From Vallitalea pronyensis (GTDB taxonomy: Bacteria > Bacillota > Clostridia > Lachnospirales > Vallitaleaceae): a stretch of 64,000 bases of DNA. The DNA is taken from positions 3,305,001 to 3,369,000 of the forward strand of contig NZ_CP058649.1 in assembly GCF_018141445.1 (NCBI RefSeq). The letters are read 5' to 3'. Below the pieces are notes generated by a model, which saw only the letters and a program-made list of their open reading frames with translations, was not told the origin of the DNA and made no database searches. The stretch's first letter is position 1. Every line of letters begins with the position of its first letter. Positions 25,030 through 34,171 of this stretch are shown here, piece by piece. A program made the translations under genes and the position numbers.

Positions 25030-27827
25030 TAAGGGAATTATTAAAACAAGTATGGAAAATTATGCGACATCGTCTGTTTCTACTGCTTGTATTTATATTA
25101 CTTGTGTTTTGGACGTTAATTAACCGGGTCTTTGAATTGCAAATTGTCCAAGGGCAGCAACTAGCGAAGGATTTTCGAATAAGTATCCAGAAAGAATTAT
25201 CCATTGAAGGCACAAGAGGTAATATCTATGATCGGAACGGAAAGCCCCTTGCTACGAATAAGTTAGCTTATACCGTTATGTTGGATGATAGTATTGTGGT
25301 TAAAGATCGTTCAAAAATGATACATGAGTTGGTTTCAATTATTATTGAAAATGGCAATCAACTTGAAGTGTCATTTCCTATTGTTATCGGTGAAGACGGT
25401 GCACTAACCTTTAGTGGTTCTAACTCTTCCATTGCTAGATTTAAGCGTGAAATATTTAGTAATCAAGACCTCAGTGAAGAAGAAGCGTCTATGACACCAG
25501 AAGAAACAATGGCTTATATACGAGAAGAATTTGATATCCCCAAAGAAAACTATACAGATGAAGAAGCACTTCGTATTATGTCAGTCAAATATGCTTTATT
25601 TCTCAATTGGGGAAGGAAATATAAACCCCTAAAAATTTCGAAAGATATATCAGAGAAAACTTTAGCACTTATTAATGAAAATCATGATAAATTTCCAGGT
25701 GCTAGTATTATCGTTGAACCCAAACGTGTCTATAACGATATACCATATTTCTCGCATATTTTAGGGTATACCAAGAAGATATCTGCTGCTCAATTAGACA
25801 AATTGAAAGCACATGATTATAATGCTTTTGATATTGTTGGACAAGTGGGCATAGAAAAACAGATGGAACTCTATTTACGAGGTACAGATGGGAAACAAAC
25901 CGTTGAGGTGGATAGTAGTGGTCGGACTAGAAATGTAGTGGATACGGTGGAAGCATTACCAGGTAATGATATATTTCTAACCATTGATCGAGAGATGCAG
26001 ATAAAAACCTATCAAGCACTTGAACAACAAATTGCAAATGTGGTGGTTGAAAATTTAGTTTTACGTGAACCTTCTAATCGAAAAAAGACCACGATTTTAC
26101 TTAGAGAAATATACGGTGAGATGTTCACCAATACGGTTATATCTCTAGATCAATTAGAAGAGTCTTCAGAAGGTCAACACCAACATAAAATTTATGCAGC
26201 CTTTGTTAGCCATTATGATAACCTTGTGAAAGCAATTAATGACAGGCTCATAGGTAAAAATAATGCCTATTCCGCAGAGACAGATAGGTATTTAGACTAT
26301 ATAATTGACAATCTAGTAAAAAATAGTATATTATTAACAAGAAAGCCTGTGGAAAAGGAGAAAGACGGCAAAATTGTAACTACTGAAGAAGTAAGAGAAG
26401 CCTATACAGACTTTAAAGATAATAAAATCGGCATTTATGAGTTTTTAAACGACAGTATAAAAGATGAAAGTATTTCGCTTGATATGAATAAAAAAGAAGG
26501 AGAAAGTCCTTCAAATATAGAAATATATAACTATACCATTGATTATATCAATAGCAAAATATTGAATCGAAATGCTTTTAAACGCCAAGTACTGAAAGAC
26601 ATGGCTGAAGATGAGCGATTTTCGTATATTGACTTATCCATGTTGCTGATTGAACAAGGTATTGTTAACACGAACGAAACGGAAAAAAATCAAGTATTAA
26701 ATGGTCGTCTATCACCTCTCACATTCATGAAACAGAAATTATCTTCACTTGAATTAAAACCTAGTCAAGTAGCTCAGGACCCTAGTACGGGATCTGCTGT
26801 TGTTGTTGATGTGGATACAGGTGAAGTCTTATCCATGGTGAGTTATCCAGGATATGATAATAATCGACTCGTTAATAATTTCGATAATAATTACTATTAC
26901 CAGTTGTTGTATCTTGATCCAACAGAACCTCTTATTCACCGTGCTACGAAAGAAAAGAAAGCACCAGGATCAATCTTCAAGATGGTTTCTGCCATGGCAG
27001 GTCTAGAAGAAGGTGTTATCACCAAACATACGATTATCAATGACACAGGTGTATTCAAAAAGATAACACCACATGTCAGTTGTTGGATATATAGAAAATA
27101 CGGTCATGGACATGGTGATGAAAATGTAGCTGAAGCACTTAGAGACTCCTGTAACTTTTTTTTCAATGAAGTAGGTATGCGATTAGGTACCGATGAAAAT
27201 GGTAATTATATTTCATCGTTAGGTATAACCACATTAATGGACTATATTGCCCAGTTTGGTCTTGACACCAAGTCGGGTATTGAGCTTGCTGAATATAAGC
27301 CTTCTAATCCAACAAATGATCCTGTTCGTGCGGCAATGGGACAAGAAAGAAATGCCTATGCACCTATACAGTTAGCACGCTATGTGACCACATTAGCTAA
27401 TGGTGGTACCAATTATGAAATGAATATTGTGGATAAAATTACCCGACATAATGGTACTTTATATGAAGAACGTACACCAAACATCGCTACCAAAAATGAA
27501 TTCAACCCTGATCATCTTAATACAATATATTCAGGTATGCTCATGGTTACCAGTCCAGGAGGTACAGCAGCATCAATTTTTAAAGATTTACCCATACGTG
27601 TTGCTGGTAAAACAGGTACAGCGCAGCAATCTAAATTACGTCCTGATCATGCCACATTCGCTGCGTTTGCGCCTTATGATAAGCCTGAAATAGCTGTAGT
27701 TGTATCCATCCCTTTTGCAGATACAGCTCAAAATGCAGGGAAAGTGGTTAAAGAAATAATAGAAAAATATTATGATATAAATGGTAAGACAACAACGACA
27801 ACCATGGATAATCAACTTGAAGAATGA
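25026..27827 (+). CDS. mrdA: Penicillin-binding protein 2 (elongasome transpeptidase), enlarged
   Basis: 933 residues, class B PBP. It has an N-terminal membrane anchor (about 17-35), pedestal region with GTRGNIYDRNGKPLA, and transpeptidase domain with SIFK (Ser about 649), SCN and KTGT (about 861). The protein is unusually long. About 250 residues lie between LTIDREMQIK (about 320) and GSAVVVDVDTGEVLSM (about 587), where most PBP2 proteins have a few tens. That charged, helix-rich segment is an inserted domain. TTG 25026 follows GGAGG and overlaps mreD. Confidence 0.93.
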   Translation: MIRELLKQVWKIMRHRLFLLLVFILLVFWTLINRVFELQIVQGQQLAKDFRISIQKELSIEGTRGNIYDRNGKPLATNKLAYTVMLDDSIVVKDRSKMIHELVSIIIENGNQLEVSFPIVIGEDGALTFSGSNSSIARFKREIFSNQDLSEEEASMTPEETMAYIREEFDIPKENYTDEEALRIMSVKYALFLNWGRKYKPLKISKDISEKTLALINENHDKFPGASIIVEPKRVYNDIPYFSHILGYTKKISAAQLDKLKAHDYNAFDIVGQVGIEKQMELYLRGTDGKQTVEVDSSGRTRNVVDTVEALPGNDIFLTIDREMQIKTYQALEQQIANVVVENLVLREPSNRKKTTILLREIYGEMFTNTVISLDQLEESSEGQHQHKIYAAFVSHYDNLVKAINDRLIGKNNAYSAETDRYLDYIIDNLVKNSILLTRKPVEKEKDGKIVTTEEVREAYTDFKDNKIGIYEFLNDSIKDESISLDMNKKEGESPSNIEIYNYTIDYINSKILNRNAFKRQVLKDMAEDERFSYIDLSMLLIEQGIVNTNETEKNQVLNGRLSPLTFMKQKLSSLELKPSQVAQDPSTGSAVVVDVDTGEVLSMVSYPGYDNNRLVNNFDNNYYYQLLYLDPTEPLIHRATKEKKAPGSIFKMVSAMAGLEEGVITKHTIINDTGVFKKITPHVSCWIYRKYGHGHGDENVAEALRDSCNFFFNEVGMRLGTDENGNYISSLGITTLMDYIAQFGLDTKSGIELAEYKPSNPTNDPVRAAMGQERNAYAPIQLARYVTTLANGGTNYEMNIVDKITRHNGTLYEERTPNIATKNEFNPDHLNTIYSGMLMVTSPGGTAASIFKDLPIRVAGKTGTAQQSKLRPDHATFAAFAPYDKPEIAVVVSIPFADTAQNAGKVVKEIIEKYYDINGKTTTTTMDNQLEE

Positions 27828-27870
27828 CAGAAATATGGTAGGGAATAAATGATATAGGAGGATGCTTTAT

Positions 27871-28551
27871 ATGAGCGATAGTTTACTCATTAAAGGTAAT
27901 AAGTATGGACTTACCATTATATTAGATGAGCAAGCAACATTTGATAATATAAAGGAAACATTAATAAAAAAGATAACAGATGCTAAAAAGTTCTTTAAAG
28001 ATGCTAAAGTGGCCATTACTTTTTCTGGTAGAGAATTAACCGATGGCGAACAACAAGAACTGATTGCTATCATTACCAGCCATTCAGATATGGAAGTGGT
28101 CTGTGTTATGGAAGACAATAAACAGAAGCAACAAGAATCCATCGATACAACATCATCGGATAATGGTCAAATGGCAGTTTTTCATCGTGGCACCTTACGT
28201 TCAGGCCAAGAATTAAATGTGGAAAACAGTGTCATTATCATTGGGGATGTGAATCCAGGTGCTAAAGTATCAGCAGGTGGTAATGTGATTGTTCTTGGCT
28301 CTTTAAAAGGAACGGTTATCACAAGGGCATGTAATGGCAGATATCCATTTATCGTCGCATTGTCCATGGATCCTATGCAGCTTCGTATCGGTGATATTAT
28401 TGGACGATCATCGGATCAACTAGATGATTCTGACGAACAGTCCAAGACACAGATTGCTTATGTTGAAGAAGGTAGAATATGCATTGAACCTTTAAATAGA
28501 AATATCTACAATGAACTAGACTATTTTGAACAGGATTTTAAAATTAATTGA
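27871..28551 (+). CDS. minC: Septum-site inhibitor MinC
   Basis: 226 residues. The N-terminal domain (about 1-100) inhibits FtsZ; the C-terminal beta-helix (from FHRGTLRSGQ, about residue 108) binds MinD and dimerises, with GDVNPGAKVSAGGNVIVLG characteristic of the family. ATG 27871 follows AGGAGG at the normal distance, while ATG 27862 overlaps it. It is grouped with minD and minE. Confidence 0.93.
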   Translation: MSDSLLIKGNKYGLTIILDEQATFDNIKETLIKKITDAKKFFKDAKVAITFSGRELTDGEQQELIAIITSHSDMEVVCVMEDNKQKQQESIDTTSSDNGQMAVFHRGTLRSGQELNVENSVIIIGDVNPGAKVSAGGNVIVLGSLKGTVITRACNGRYPFIVALSMDPMQLRIGDIIGRSSDQLDDSDEQSKTQIAYVEEGRICIEPLNRNIYNELDYFEQDFKIN

Positions 28552-28567
28552 AAAGGGGAAAATTTCT

Positions 28568-29365
28568 ATGAGTGAAGTAATTGTTGTAACGTCTGGTAAA
28601 GGCGGCGTAGGAAAAACAACGACAACAGCTAATTTAGGTGCTGGTTTGGCCATGGAAGATAAGAAAGTGTGCTTAATTGATGCAGATATCGGCCTTAGAA
28701 ACTTAGATGTAGTTATGGGACTTGAGAATAGAATCGTGTATAACCTAATTGATGTGATTGAAGGCAATTGTAGATTAAGACAAGCTTTAATTAAAGATAA
28801 GCGTTATACGAATCTCTATTTGCTACCAGCAGCACAAACCAGAGACAAGAATGCTGTAACACCCGAGCAGATGTTAAAACTATGTGAAAATCTAAAAGAA
28901 GAGTTTGATTACATCATTATCGATTGCCCGGCAGGTATAGAGCAAGGCTTTAAGAATGCCATAGCTGGCGCTGATAGAGCACTTGTTGTCACAACACCTG
29001 AGATTTCAGCTATTCGTGATGCAGACCGCATTATAGGTCTACTTGAAGCCAATGACCTTCGCAGCCCTGAGCTTATTATTAACCGTATTCGTACCGATAT
29101 GGTAAAAAAAGGTGATATGATGTCTGTTGATGACGTTGTTGAAATCTTAGCTATAAAATTATTAGGCGCTATACCCGATGATGAACATATTGTTATTTCA
29201 ACCAATAACGGCGAACCTATTGTAGGCAATAAAAGTATTCAATCAGGAAAAGCTTATGCCAATATTACAAGACGTGTACTAGGAGAAGAAGTACCATTTT
29301 TAAGTTTTGAAAATGAAGGCGGTTTATTGAGTAAAATAAAAAGTTTCATGAAATTTGGTAATTAA
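28568..29365 (+). CDS. minD: Septum-site ATPase MinD
   Basis: 265 residues of the deviant Walker A ATPases: SGKGGVGKTTTT at the N-terminus, then DADIGLRNLD and DCPAGIEQG. The C-terminus ends in an amphipathic helix (LLSKIKSFMKFG) that binds membrane on ATP binding. It recruits MinC and is released by MinE. AAAGGGG precedes ATG 28568, and an ATG at 28526 inside minC is not needed. Confidence 0.95.
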   Translation: MSEVIVVTSGKGGVGKTTTTANLGAGLAMEDKKVCLIDADIGLRNLDVVMGLENRIVYNLIDVIEGNCRLRQALIKDKRYTNLYLLPAAQTRDKNAVTPEQMLKLCENLKEEFDYIIIDCPAGIEQGFKNAIAGADRALVVTTPEISAIRDADRIIGLLEANDLRSPELIINRIRTDMVKKGDMMSVDDVVEILAIKLLGAIPDDEHIVISTNNGEPIVGNKSIQSGKAYANITRRVLGEEVPFLSFENEGGLLSKIKSFMKFGN

Positions 29366-29379
29366 AAGGGGGGACGTTT

Positions 29380-29643
29380 ATGCCATTGTTAAGTAGAAAA
29401 ACTTCAAAGAGAGTTGCAAAAGATCGACTTAAACTTGTGCTTATTCATGACAGAGCCAATTGTTCTCCAGAATTGTTAGACATGATTAAAACAGATATTA
29501 TTAAAGTGATCAGCAAATACATGGAAATTGATGAGGAAGGTTTGGATGTTAAAATGGGCAATACAAAATCTGAGATCAGTGACGATATTGTTCCAGCACT
29601 ATATGCCAACATTCCAATTAAGAAGATGAGAAAAGCAAAATAA
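29380..29643 (+). CDS. minE: Min-system topological factor MinE
   Basis: 87 residues. The N-terminal LLSRKTSKRVAKDRLKLVLIHDR is the MinD-binding/membrane part and the rest the topology domain. Its presence means this rod uses an oscillating MinCDE system rather than, or in addition to, DivIVA-MinJ. GGGG precedes ATG 29380. Confidence 0.93.
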   Translation: MPLLSRKTSKRVAKDRLKLVLIHDRANCSPELLDMIKTDIIKVISKYMEIDEEGLDVKMGNTKSEISDDIVPALYANIPIKKMRKAK

Positions 29644-29650
29644 AAATATT

Positions 29651-29684
29651 GACTTTTTGTGGTTAATTATAACCATGAAAAGTC
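29651..29684 (+). other. 15-bp hairpin between minE and rodA
   Basis: The 34-nt segment folds on itself almost completely: GACTTTT at the left pairs with AAAAGTC at the right. Two wobble pairs continue into GTGGTTA/TAACCAT, with an ATTA loop. No T-run follows on the plus strand, so it is more likely an RNA-stability or processing element than a terminator. Confidence 0.55.
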
Positions 29685-29700
29685 ATAATAATAGAAAGAA

Positions 29701-30831
29701 GTGCAATTGGTGTTTCGAAATTATAACTTCAGAAAATATGATTTTTTTATTATTTTAATCGTTATAGCTTTGGTGGCAATTGGTATCGTGGCAATCGGCA
29801 GTGCCACGCAGATTAATAGTAATGGGTCACCTCTGAAATGGAACAAGCAGCGATTTGGTTTTATCGTTACCTTTATCATGATGATTGGCATTTCTTTTAT
29901 TAATTATCATTTTATTGGAAAGTTTTACTGGCTTATTTATGTATTTAATATTATACTATTAGTAGCGGTAAGATTTATGGGGCATAAAGTTTCTGGTGCT
30001 GCAAGGTGGATTGATATTGCTGGTTTTCGTATACAACCATCCGAGCTATCAAAAATGATGATGGTGATATTTCTCGCTTATATCATTGATAAAAACAAGC
30101 ATAAGATTAACAATTTCTTTTTTCTTATGCAGCTGGCTATATTGACCTTGATACCCACTTTTTTAATCTATAAACAGCCCGATTTATCCACATCGCTTGT
30201 GATCATTGTCATATTAGTGATTATTGTATATGCAGCGGGTATTAACTATAAGTATGTCATTGGTGCATTACTGATAGCTATACCATTATTATGGCTAACC
30301 GCATGGTATATTCAACAACCAGATCAGGAGTTTTTTGAGGATCATCAAGTAAGCCGTGTTAAGAGCTTTCTTTACCCAGAGAGTGAAGGAGCTAATGTAT
30401 GGCAGACCGAGAACTCCATTCAAGCACTAGGTTCAGGACAACTTCATGGTAAAGGTTTGTATGGCGGCACCATTAACAAATACAATTATTTACCTCAACC
30501 TCAAACGGATTTTATTTTTTCTATTATTGGTGAAGAATTTGGTTTTGTTGGATGTAGTGTCACCTTATTTTTGCTTCTGCTTTTAATTCTCCGGTGTCTA
30601 TGGATTGCAAAAGATGCGGTAGATTTATATGGTATGTTGATTATCGTAGGATTTGTAGCCATCATAACCTTTCAGACGTTTGTTAATGTAGGTGTTGCAA
30701 CAGGTATTATACCAAATACAGGAATACCATTACCATTTATAAGCTATGGACTCTCTTCTTTGCTCACGAATATGATTGGTATTGGACTAGTATTGAATAT
30801 AAGTGTGCAAAGAAAAACATCTTACTACTAA
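29701..30831 (+). CDS. rodA: RodA/FtsW-family (SEDS) peptidoglycan polymerase
   Basis: 376 residues with about ten membrane helices, SEDS glycosyltransferase family. The conserved end GIPLPFISYGLSSLLTNMIGIG and the loop Lys/Glu region around GAARWIDIAGFRIQPSELSK are present. It works with the PBP2 encoded in the same cluster for elongation. The start is uncertain: GTG 29701, TTG 29707 or GTG 29710 are all near an AGAAAGAAG sequence. Confidence 0.92.
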   Translation: MQLVFRNYNFRKYDFFIILIVIALVAIGIVAIGSATQINSNGSPLKWNKQRFGFIVTFIMMIGISFINYHFIGKFYWLIYVFNIILLVAVRFMGHKVSGAARWIDIAGFRIQPSELSKMMMVIFLAYIIDKNKHKINNFFFLMQLAILTLIPTFLIYKQPDLSTSLVIIVILVIIVYAAGINYKYVIGALLIAIPLLWLTAWYIQQPDQEFFEDHQVSRVKSFLYPESEGANVWQTENSIQALGSGQLHGKGLYGGTINKYNYLPQPQTDFIFSIIGEEFGFVGCSVTLFLLLLLILRCLWIAKDAVDLYGMLIIVGFVAIITFQTFVNVGVATGIIPNTGIPLPFISYGLSSLLTNMIGIGLVLNISVQRKTSYY

Positions 30832-30844
30832 AGGGGGTAAGTTC

Positions 30845-31243
30845 ATGAATATTGGTTTAATAGCTCATGATAAAAAGAAAAAATTGATACAAAATTTCTG
30901 CATTGCATATCGTAATATTCTTAATAAGCATGAATTATACGCTACAGGAACAACGGGTAGGTTAATTGAAGAGGTAACGAATCTTAGTATTCATAAGTAT
31001 TTAGCTGGACATCTAGGTGGTCAGCAGCAATTAGGTGCTCAGATAGCCCATAATCAGATTGATATGGTGATTTTCTTAAGAGATCCGTTATCACAAAAAC
31101 AACATGAACCAGATCCTGCATCTGTTATTCGTCTATGTGATATTCATAACATACCCATCGCAACAAATCTTGCAACTGCTGAATTATTAATTAAAGCATT
31201 AGAACGTGGCGATTTAGAATGGCGAAGCGTTATTCGTTCATAA
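30845..31243 (+). CDS. mgsA: Methylglyoxal synthase
   Basis: 132 residues. MgsA converts dihydroxyacetone phosphate to methylglyoxal and phosphate, a glycolytic bypass under phosphate limitation. ALIAHD-like start (GLIAHDKKK), GTTGRLIEE and the catalytic Asp in FLRDPL are seen. AAAGGGGGTAAG precedes ATG 30845. It ends the mre-min-rodA cluster and is followed by a terminator. Confidence 0.93.
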   Translation: MNIGLIAHDKKKKLIQNFCIAYRNILNKHELYATGTTGRLIEEVTNLSIHKYLAGHLGGQQQLGAQIAHNQIDMVIFLRDPLSQKQHEPDPASVIRLCDIHNIPIATNLATAELLIKALERGDLEWRSVIRS

Positions 31244-31248
31244 AACTA

Positions 31249-31278
31249 AGAAGGAGCATAGATACTCCTTCTTTTTTT
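31249..31278 (+). terminator. Terminator after mgsA
   Basis: AGAAGGAG (31249-31256) pairs with CTCCTTCT (31265-31272) over an 8-nt loop and is followed by a T-run. Confidence 0.88.
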
Positions 31279-31343
31279 GTACTATAGGAAAGTTCTCCAT
31301 TTAACAAATAAGATAGATTTGTGCTAAGGTAACTTTCCTAACG

Positions 31344-31385
31344 GACAAATCCGCTTTGCGGAACGAGGCGTAGCCTCTTTTGTTC
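31344..31385. repeat. GC-rich double-hairpin palindromic element
   Basis: Two tandem short hairpins, TCCGC-TTT-GCGGA (31350-31362) and GAGGC-GTA-GCCTC (31365-31377), are enclosed by an outer ACAAA/TTTGT pairing. The composition is richer in GC than the surroundings. The form resembles small dispersed palindromic repeats in intergenic DNA. Only one clear copy is in the window. Confidence 0.5.
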
Positions 31386-31465
31386 ATGTGGGGAATGGTA
31401 TAGTTATTCAATATTAATAGATAATTAATAAAGCCACCTAAGAAATAGGCGGCTAATAATCAATA

Positions 31466-31885
31466 TTATGCAACTAAATATTCTTTAAAAGCAACTGGCA
31501 GACCAGTTGTATCGCAATTAACGCTAATAACAAAACGCACATTAAGGCTATCTGAAACGGCCTTAAGTTTTCCGATTAATTCTTCTGTATGTTCATTTTC
31601 AATAGGTAAATGAGCCATTCTTAATAGACCATCTACATAAATCTGTTCAATATCATTATCTTCAGAAAGTATACCACACATAAAACCAAAAAATTCTTTA
31701 TAATCATTTATAGGAAACTCAGAAACATTAATGTATCGAATACTATGATGTAAATCATAAATATGACTGCTATCCCCATCAAGATAAACGATGTGACCCT
31801 TTGTTGTTTTGACTGCTTCATTAGCCATTCGAATTAAATCCTTAGTCTTACCTTCCCCAGTATCACCAGCAACTAACCTTATCAT
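31466..31885 (-). CDS. Small P-loop ATP-binding protein
   Basis: 139 residues. A Walker A motif GDTGEGKT occurs at the extreme N-terminus, and a possible Walker B in IEQIYVDG near residue 84. Otherwise I recognise no named family. Comparable short clostridial proteins are labelled generically as ATP-binding or PilT-like, which I do not regard as a function. AGGAGGAG gives a very strong ribosome site before the ATG at 31885. The gene stands alone, and its leader contains alternative stems. Confidence 0.75.
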   Translation of the reverse strand: MIRLVAGDTGEGKTKDLIRMANEAVKTTKGHIVYLDGDSSHIYDLHHSIRYINVSEFPINDYKEFFGFMCGILSEDNDIEQIYVDGLLRMAHLPIENEHTEELIGKLKAVSDSLNVRFVISVNCDTTGLPVAFKEYLVA

Positions 31886-32022
31886 AGCAATCTCCTCCTT
31901 AAGAATTTTTCATCTAATTGATAGAGCGAACATATTAACTTTTTGTGAGATGAATCCCACTGCGTTTATGTACGGGATCACCAATTAGATATGTTTTAAG
32001 AATGATATGATGCAATTCTTAA
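31886..32022 (-). promoter_or_regulatory. Candidate structured 5' leader of the P-loop gene
   Basis: Read on the minus strand, TTAAGAAT (32022-32015) can pair with either of two identical ATTCTTAA copies. One is nearby (32003-31996) and the other (31906-31899) directly abuts the GGAGGAG ribosome site. Between them, ATCTAATTG (31990-31982) and CAATTAGAT (31920-31912) form a 9-bp stem enclosing an ATCCC/GGGAT stem. The arrangement could control translation. I do not recognise a known riboswitch class. Confidence 0.4.
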
Positions 32023-32331
32023 AAAATTAATAACTTTACTCTTTTATTATATAACTTTCACAAATTATTTACAATAGAAATGGGGTAAATAATTAAAAAA
32101 AATATTAGCTAATATTACTTAATAAAATACAAGATATTATCCAAATGTGATTTATATACCAATACATGTTGTGGTATTATATATTTATCACAATTTGATA
32201 GGGCTTATTCTCCATTTTAATAGCAATATAGATAGATTAAAACCATATATTATGATAGACATAATATATGGTTTATGGATCAACCATAGGATGGTTGATA
32301 AAATATAGTACTTGCTGCTTTGTTAGTATAC
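31886..32331. other. Intergenic region with structured leader and terminator-like stems
   Basis: The right half carries two perfect stems near the DUF378 gene end: 32240-32254 with 32260-32274 (15 bp), and ATCAACCAT (32279-32287) with ATGGTTGAT (32291-32299). They probably terminate the minus-strand DUF378 transcript. The left half is the leader of the P-loop gene, described separately. The remaining 32030-32230 stretch is AT-rich with nothing recognisable. Confidence 0.6.
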
Positions 32332-32541
32332 TTACATTTCTCCTCGAATTCTTCCGAAGAATGTTAATGAATATATACCTGCGATTCCTACTAGTGCATA
32401 AACAATACGACTAGCTACTGTGTACATGCCGCCAAATATAGCTGCAACTAAGTCCCACTCGAAAAAGCCGATAAGACCCCAGTTGATTGCACCAACGATA
32501 ACTAAGATAAGGGCAACTATATCAATACCTCTAGTATTCAT
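32332..32541 (-). CDS. DUF378 small membrane protein
   Basis: 69 residues with two membrane helices and the family motif VGAINWGLIGFFEWDLVAAIFG. DUF378 proteins are widespread small membrane proteins of unknown function. AAGGAGGA precedes ATG 32541. Monocistronic, minus strand. Confidence 0.9.
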   Translation of the reverse strand: MNTRGIDIVALILVIVGAINWGLIGFFEWDLVAAIFGGMYTVASRIVYALVGIAGIYSLTFFGRIRGEM

Positions 32542-32716
32542 AAAGAATCCTCCTTTTTAGTGATTTATGATTAACCTGAAAGAGACCATATATACATCAC
32601 CTTTTCGAGGTTTAATCTTACTAATAGTTTCTGTATTTTTTCGAAAAATAACTAGTAAAATAATGGTACAAGGTACATTTAACATAAACTATAATAAGAT
32701 AAATTAACAAAAAATA

Positions 32717-33985
32717 TTGGTGATGCATTTGGACAATTTATCAAAGTCTCGAATACGTGAGATTCAAGGCTTATTAAATAAATTAGGTTACTATACTTAT
32801 ATTATAGATGGAATTTTGGGAAATTATTCAAAAAATGCCATAAAAAATTTTCAAAATGATAATAATTTAAATGAAACAGGCCAATTGGATGCCCAAACCT
32901 TGAATAGAATAGACCAATTTATCATGGGATATGTGCCATATACCATTCAAAAAGGTGATACCTTATACAATATAGCCAATGCTTTTAAAACGAATGTATG
33001 GCGCATTATAGCAGCTAATCCAGGTATTAATCCTTTTATGCTAGAAATTGGTCAGTCAATTATTATACCCCTTAACTATCAGGTTGTACCAACCAATGTG
33101 CCTTATACTTATGATATTATGGAAAATAACATCTTAGCATTGAAAAAACGCTATCCTATGATGATGTATGAGAGTATAGGTGAAAGTGTTGATGGTAGAC
33201 AGCTCTACCATATTACCATAGGGAATGGTAGTAATCACGTTATCTACAATGGCACCCACCATGCTAATGAATGGATCACATCACCACTATTGATGAAATG
33301 GCTAGAGAATTTCTTGGAAGTATATGTGAGAAGAGGAACCATACGTGGTTATAATACGGAAGATATTTGGAACAGAGCAACCATTCATATCGTTCCAATG
33401 GTTAATCCAGATGGTGTGGATTTAGTGATTAACGGTGCTACAGAATATGGAAAAAACAAAGAGCAGTTGATTGCATGGAACTTTGATAGTGATGATTTTG
33501 ATGATTGGAAATCCAATATCCGGGGCGTAGACCTTAATCGAAATTACAATGCTGGTTGGCAAGAGTATAAAGACCTAGAAGGAGAGTTTGGTATCACTGG
33601 TCCTGGTCCATACTTATTTGCAGGTACGGCTCCAGAATCAGAACCAGAATCCTTTGCTATGGCTAATCTAACACGTAATATCGTTACAAGATTAGTCTTA
33701 GCATACCATACACAAGGTCAAGTCATCTTTTGGCAATTTAGAGACCTGCAACCGGAGGTGAGTGTTGTTATTGGCGATGCTTTTGCACGGGCCAGTGGCT
33801 ATGAATTAGCTTCCGAGACACTGAGCCAGAGTCTAGCAGGTTACAAAGATTGGTATATACAGGACTTTAGAAAACCTGGATACACCATTGAAGCAGGTCT
33901 GGGTGAGAATCCTTTACCACTTGATCAATTTGATATGATGTATGAGAATAATGAAGAGTTATTGTTATTAGCAAGCATTATATAG
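32717..33985 (+). CDS. Peptidoglycan-binding M14 carboxypeptidase
   Basis: 422 residues in three parts: a peptidoglycan-binding-1 domain (about 5-65), a LysM domain (about 73-120, YTIQKGDTLYNIANAF), and an M14 zinc carboxypeptidase (about 130-420). Zinc ligands fit HHANEW (His, Glu) and the His in AYHTQGQ, with DLNRNY for substrate and the catalytic Glu in TIEAGLG. The architecture matches gamma-D-glutamyl-diaminopimelate endopeptidases acting in sporulation or muropeptide recycling. No signal peptide is evident. The start is unsure among TTG 32717, ATG 32723 and TTG 32729. Confidence 0.88.
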   Translation: MVMHLDNLSKSRIREIQGLLNKLGYYTYIIDGILGNYSKNAIKNFQNDNNLNETGQLDAQTLNRIDQFIMGYVPYTIQKGDTLYNIANAFKTNVWRIIAANPGINPFMLEIGQSIIIPLNYQVVPTNVPYTYDIMENNILALKKRYPMMMYESIGESVDGRQLYHITIGNGSNHVIYNGTHHANEWITSPLLMKWLENFLEVYVRRGTIRGYNTEDIWNRATIHIVPMVNPDGVDLVINGATEYGKNKEQLIAWNFDSDDFDDWKSNIRGVDLNRNYNAGWQEYKDLEGEFGITGPGPYLFAGTAPESEPESFAMANLTRNIVTRLVLAYHTQGQVIFWQFRDLQPEVSVVIGDAFARASGYELASETLSQSLAGYKDWYIQDFRKPGYTIEAGLGENPLPLDQFDMMYENNEELLLLASII

Positions 33986-33992
33986 CTAATAT

Positions 33993-34019
33993 AAACCATC
34001 TGTTTATGCAGGTGGTTTT
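33993..34019 (+). terminator. Terminator after the M14 peptidase
   Basis: AAACCATCTG (33993-34002) pairs with CAGGTGGTTT (34009-34018) with one wobble over a 6-nt loop, ending in TTTT. Confidence 0.75.
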
Positions 34020-34171
34020 AATATGTTATGGTTCATGATAGATACGGCCTTATTAAAATAAGTATTTGCGGATAATCGTTGTATTCAATATAGTGATATG
34101 TTATCTTTTATATAATACATAAAGGTTATAGCCAACCAATTAACAATCTATATAATGGTGGAGGGTACGAG

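Noticed and set aside
31250..31390. CRISPR-like repeats near the palindromic element
   Set aside because: There are only two different short hairpins, with no repeated unit or spacers.
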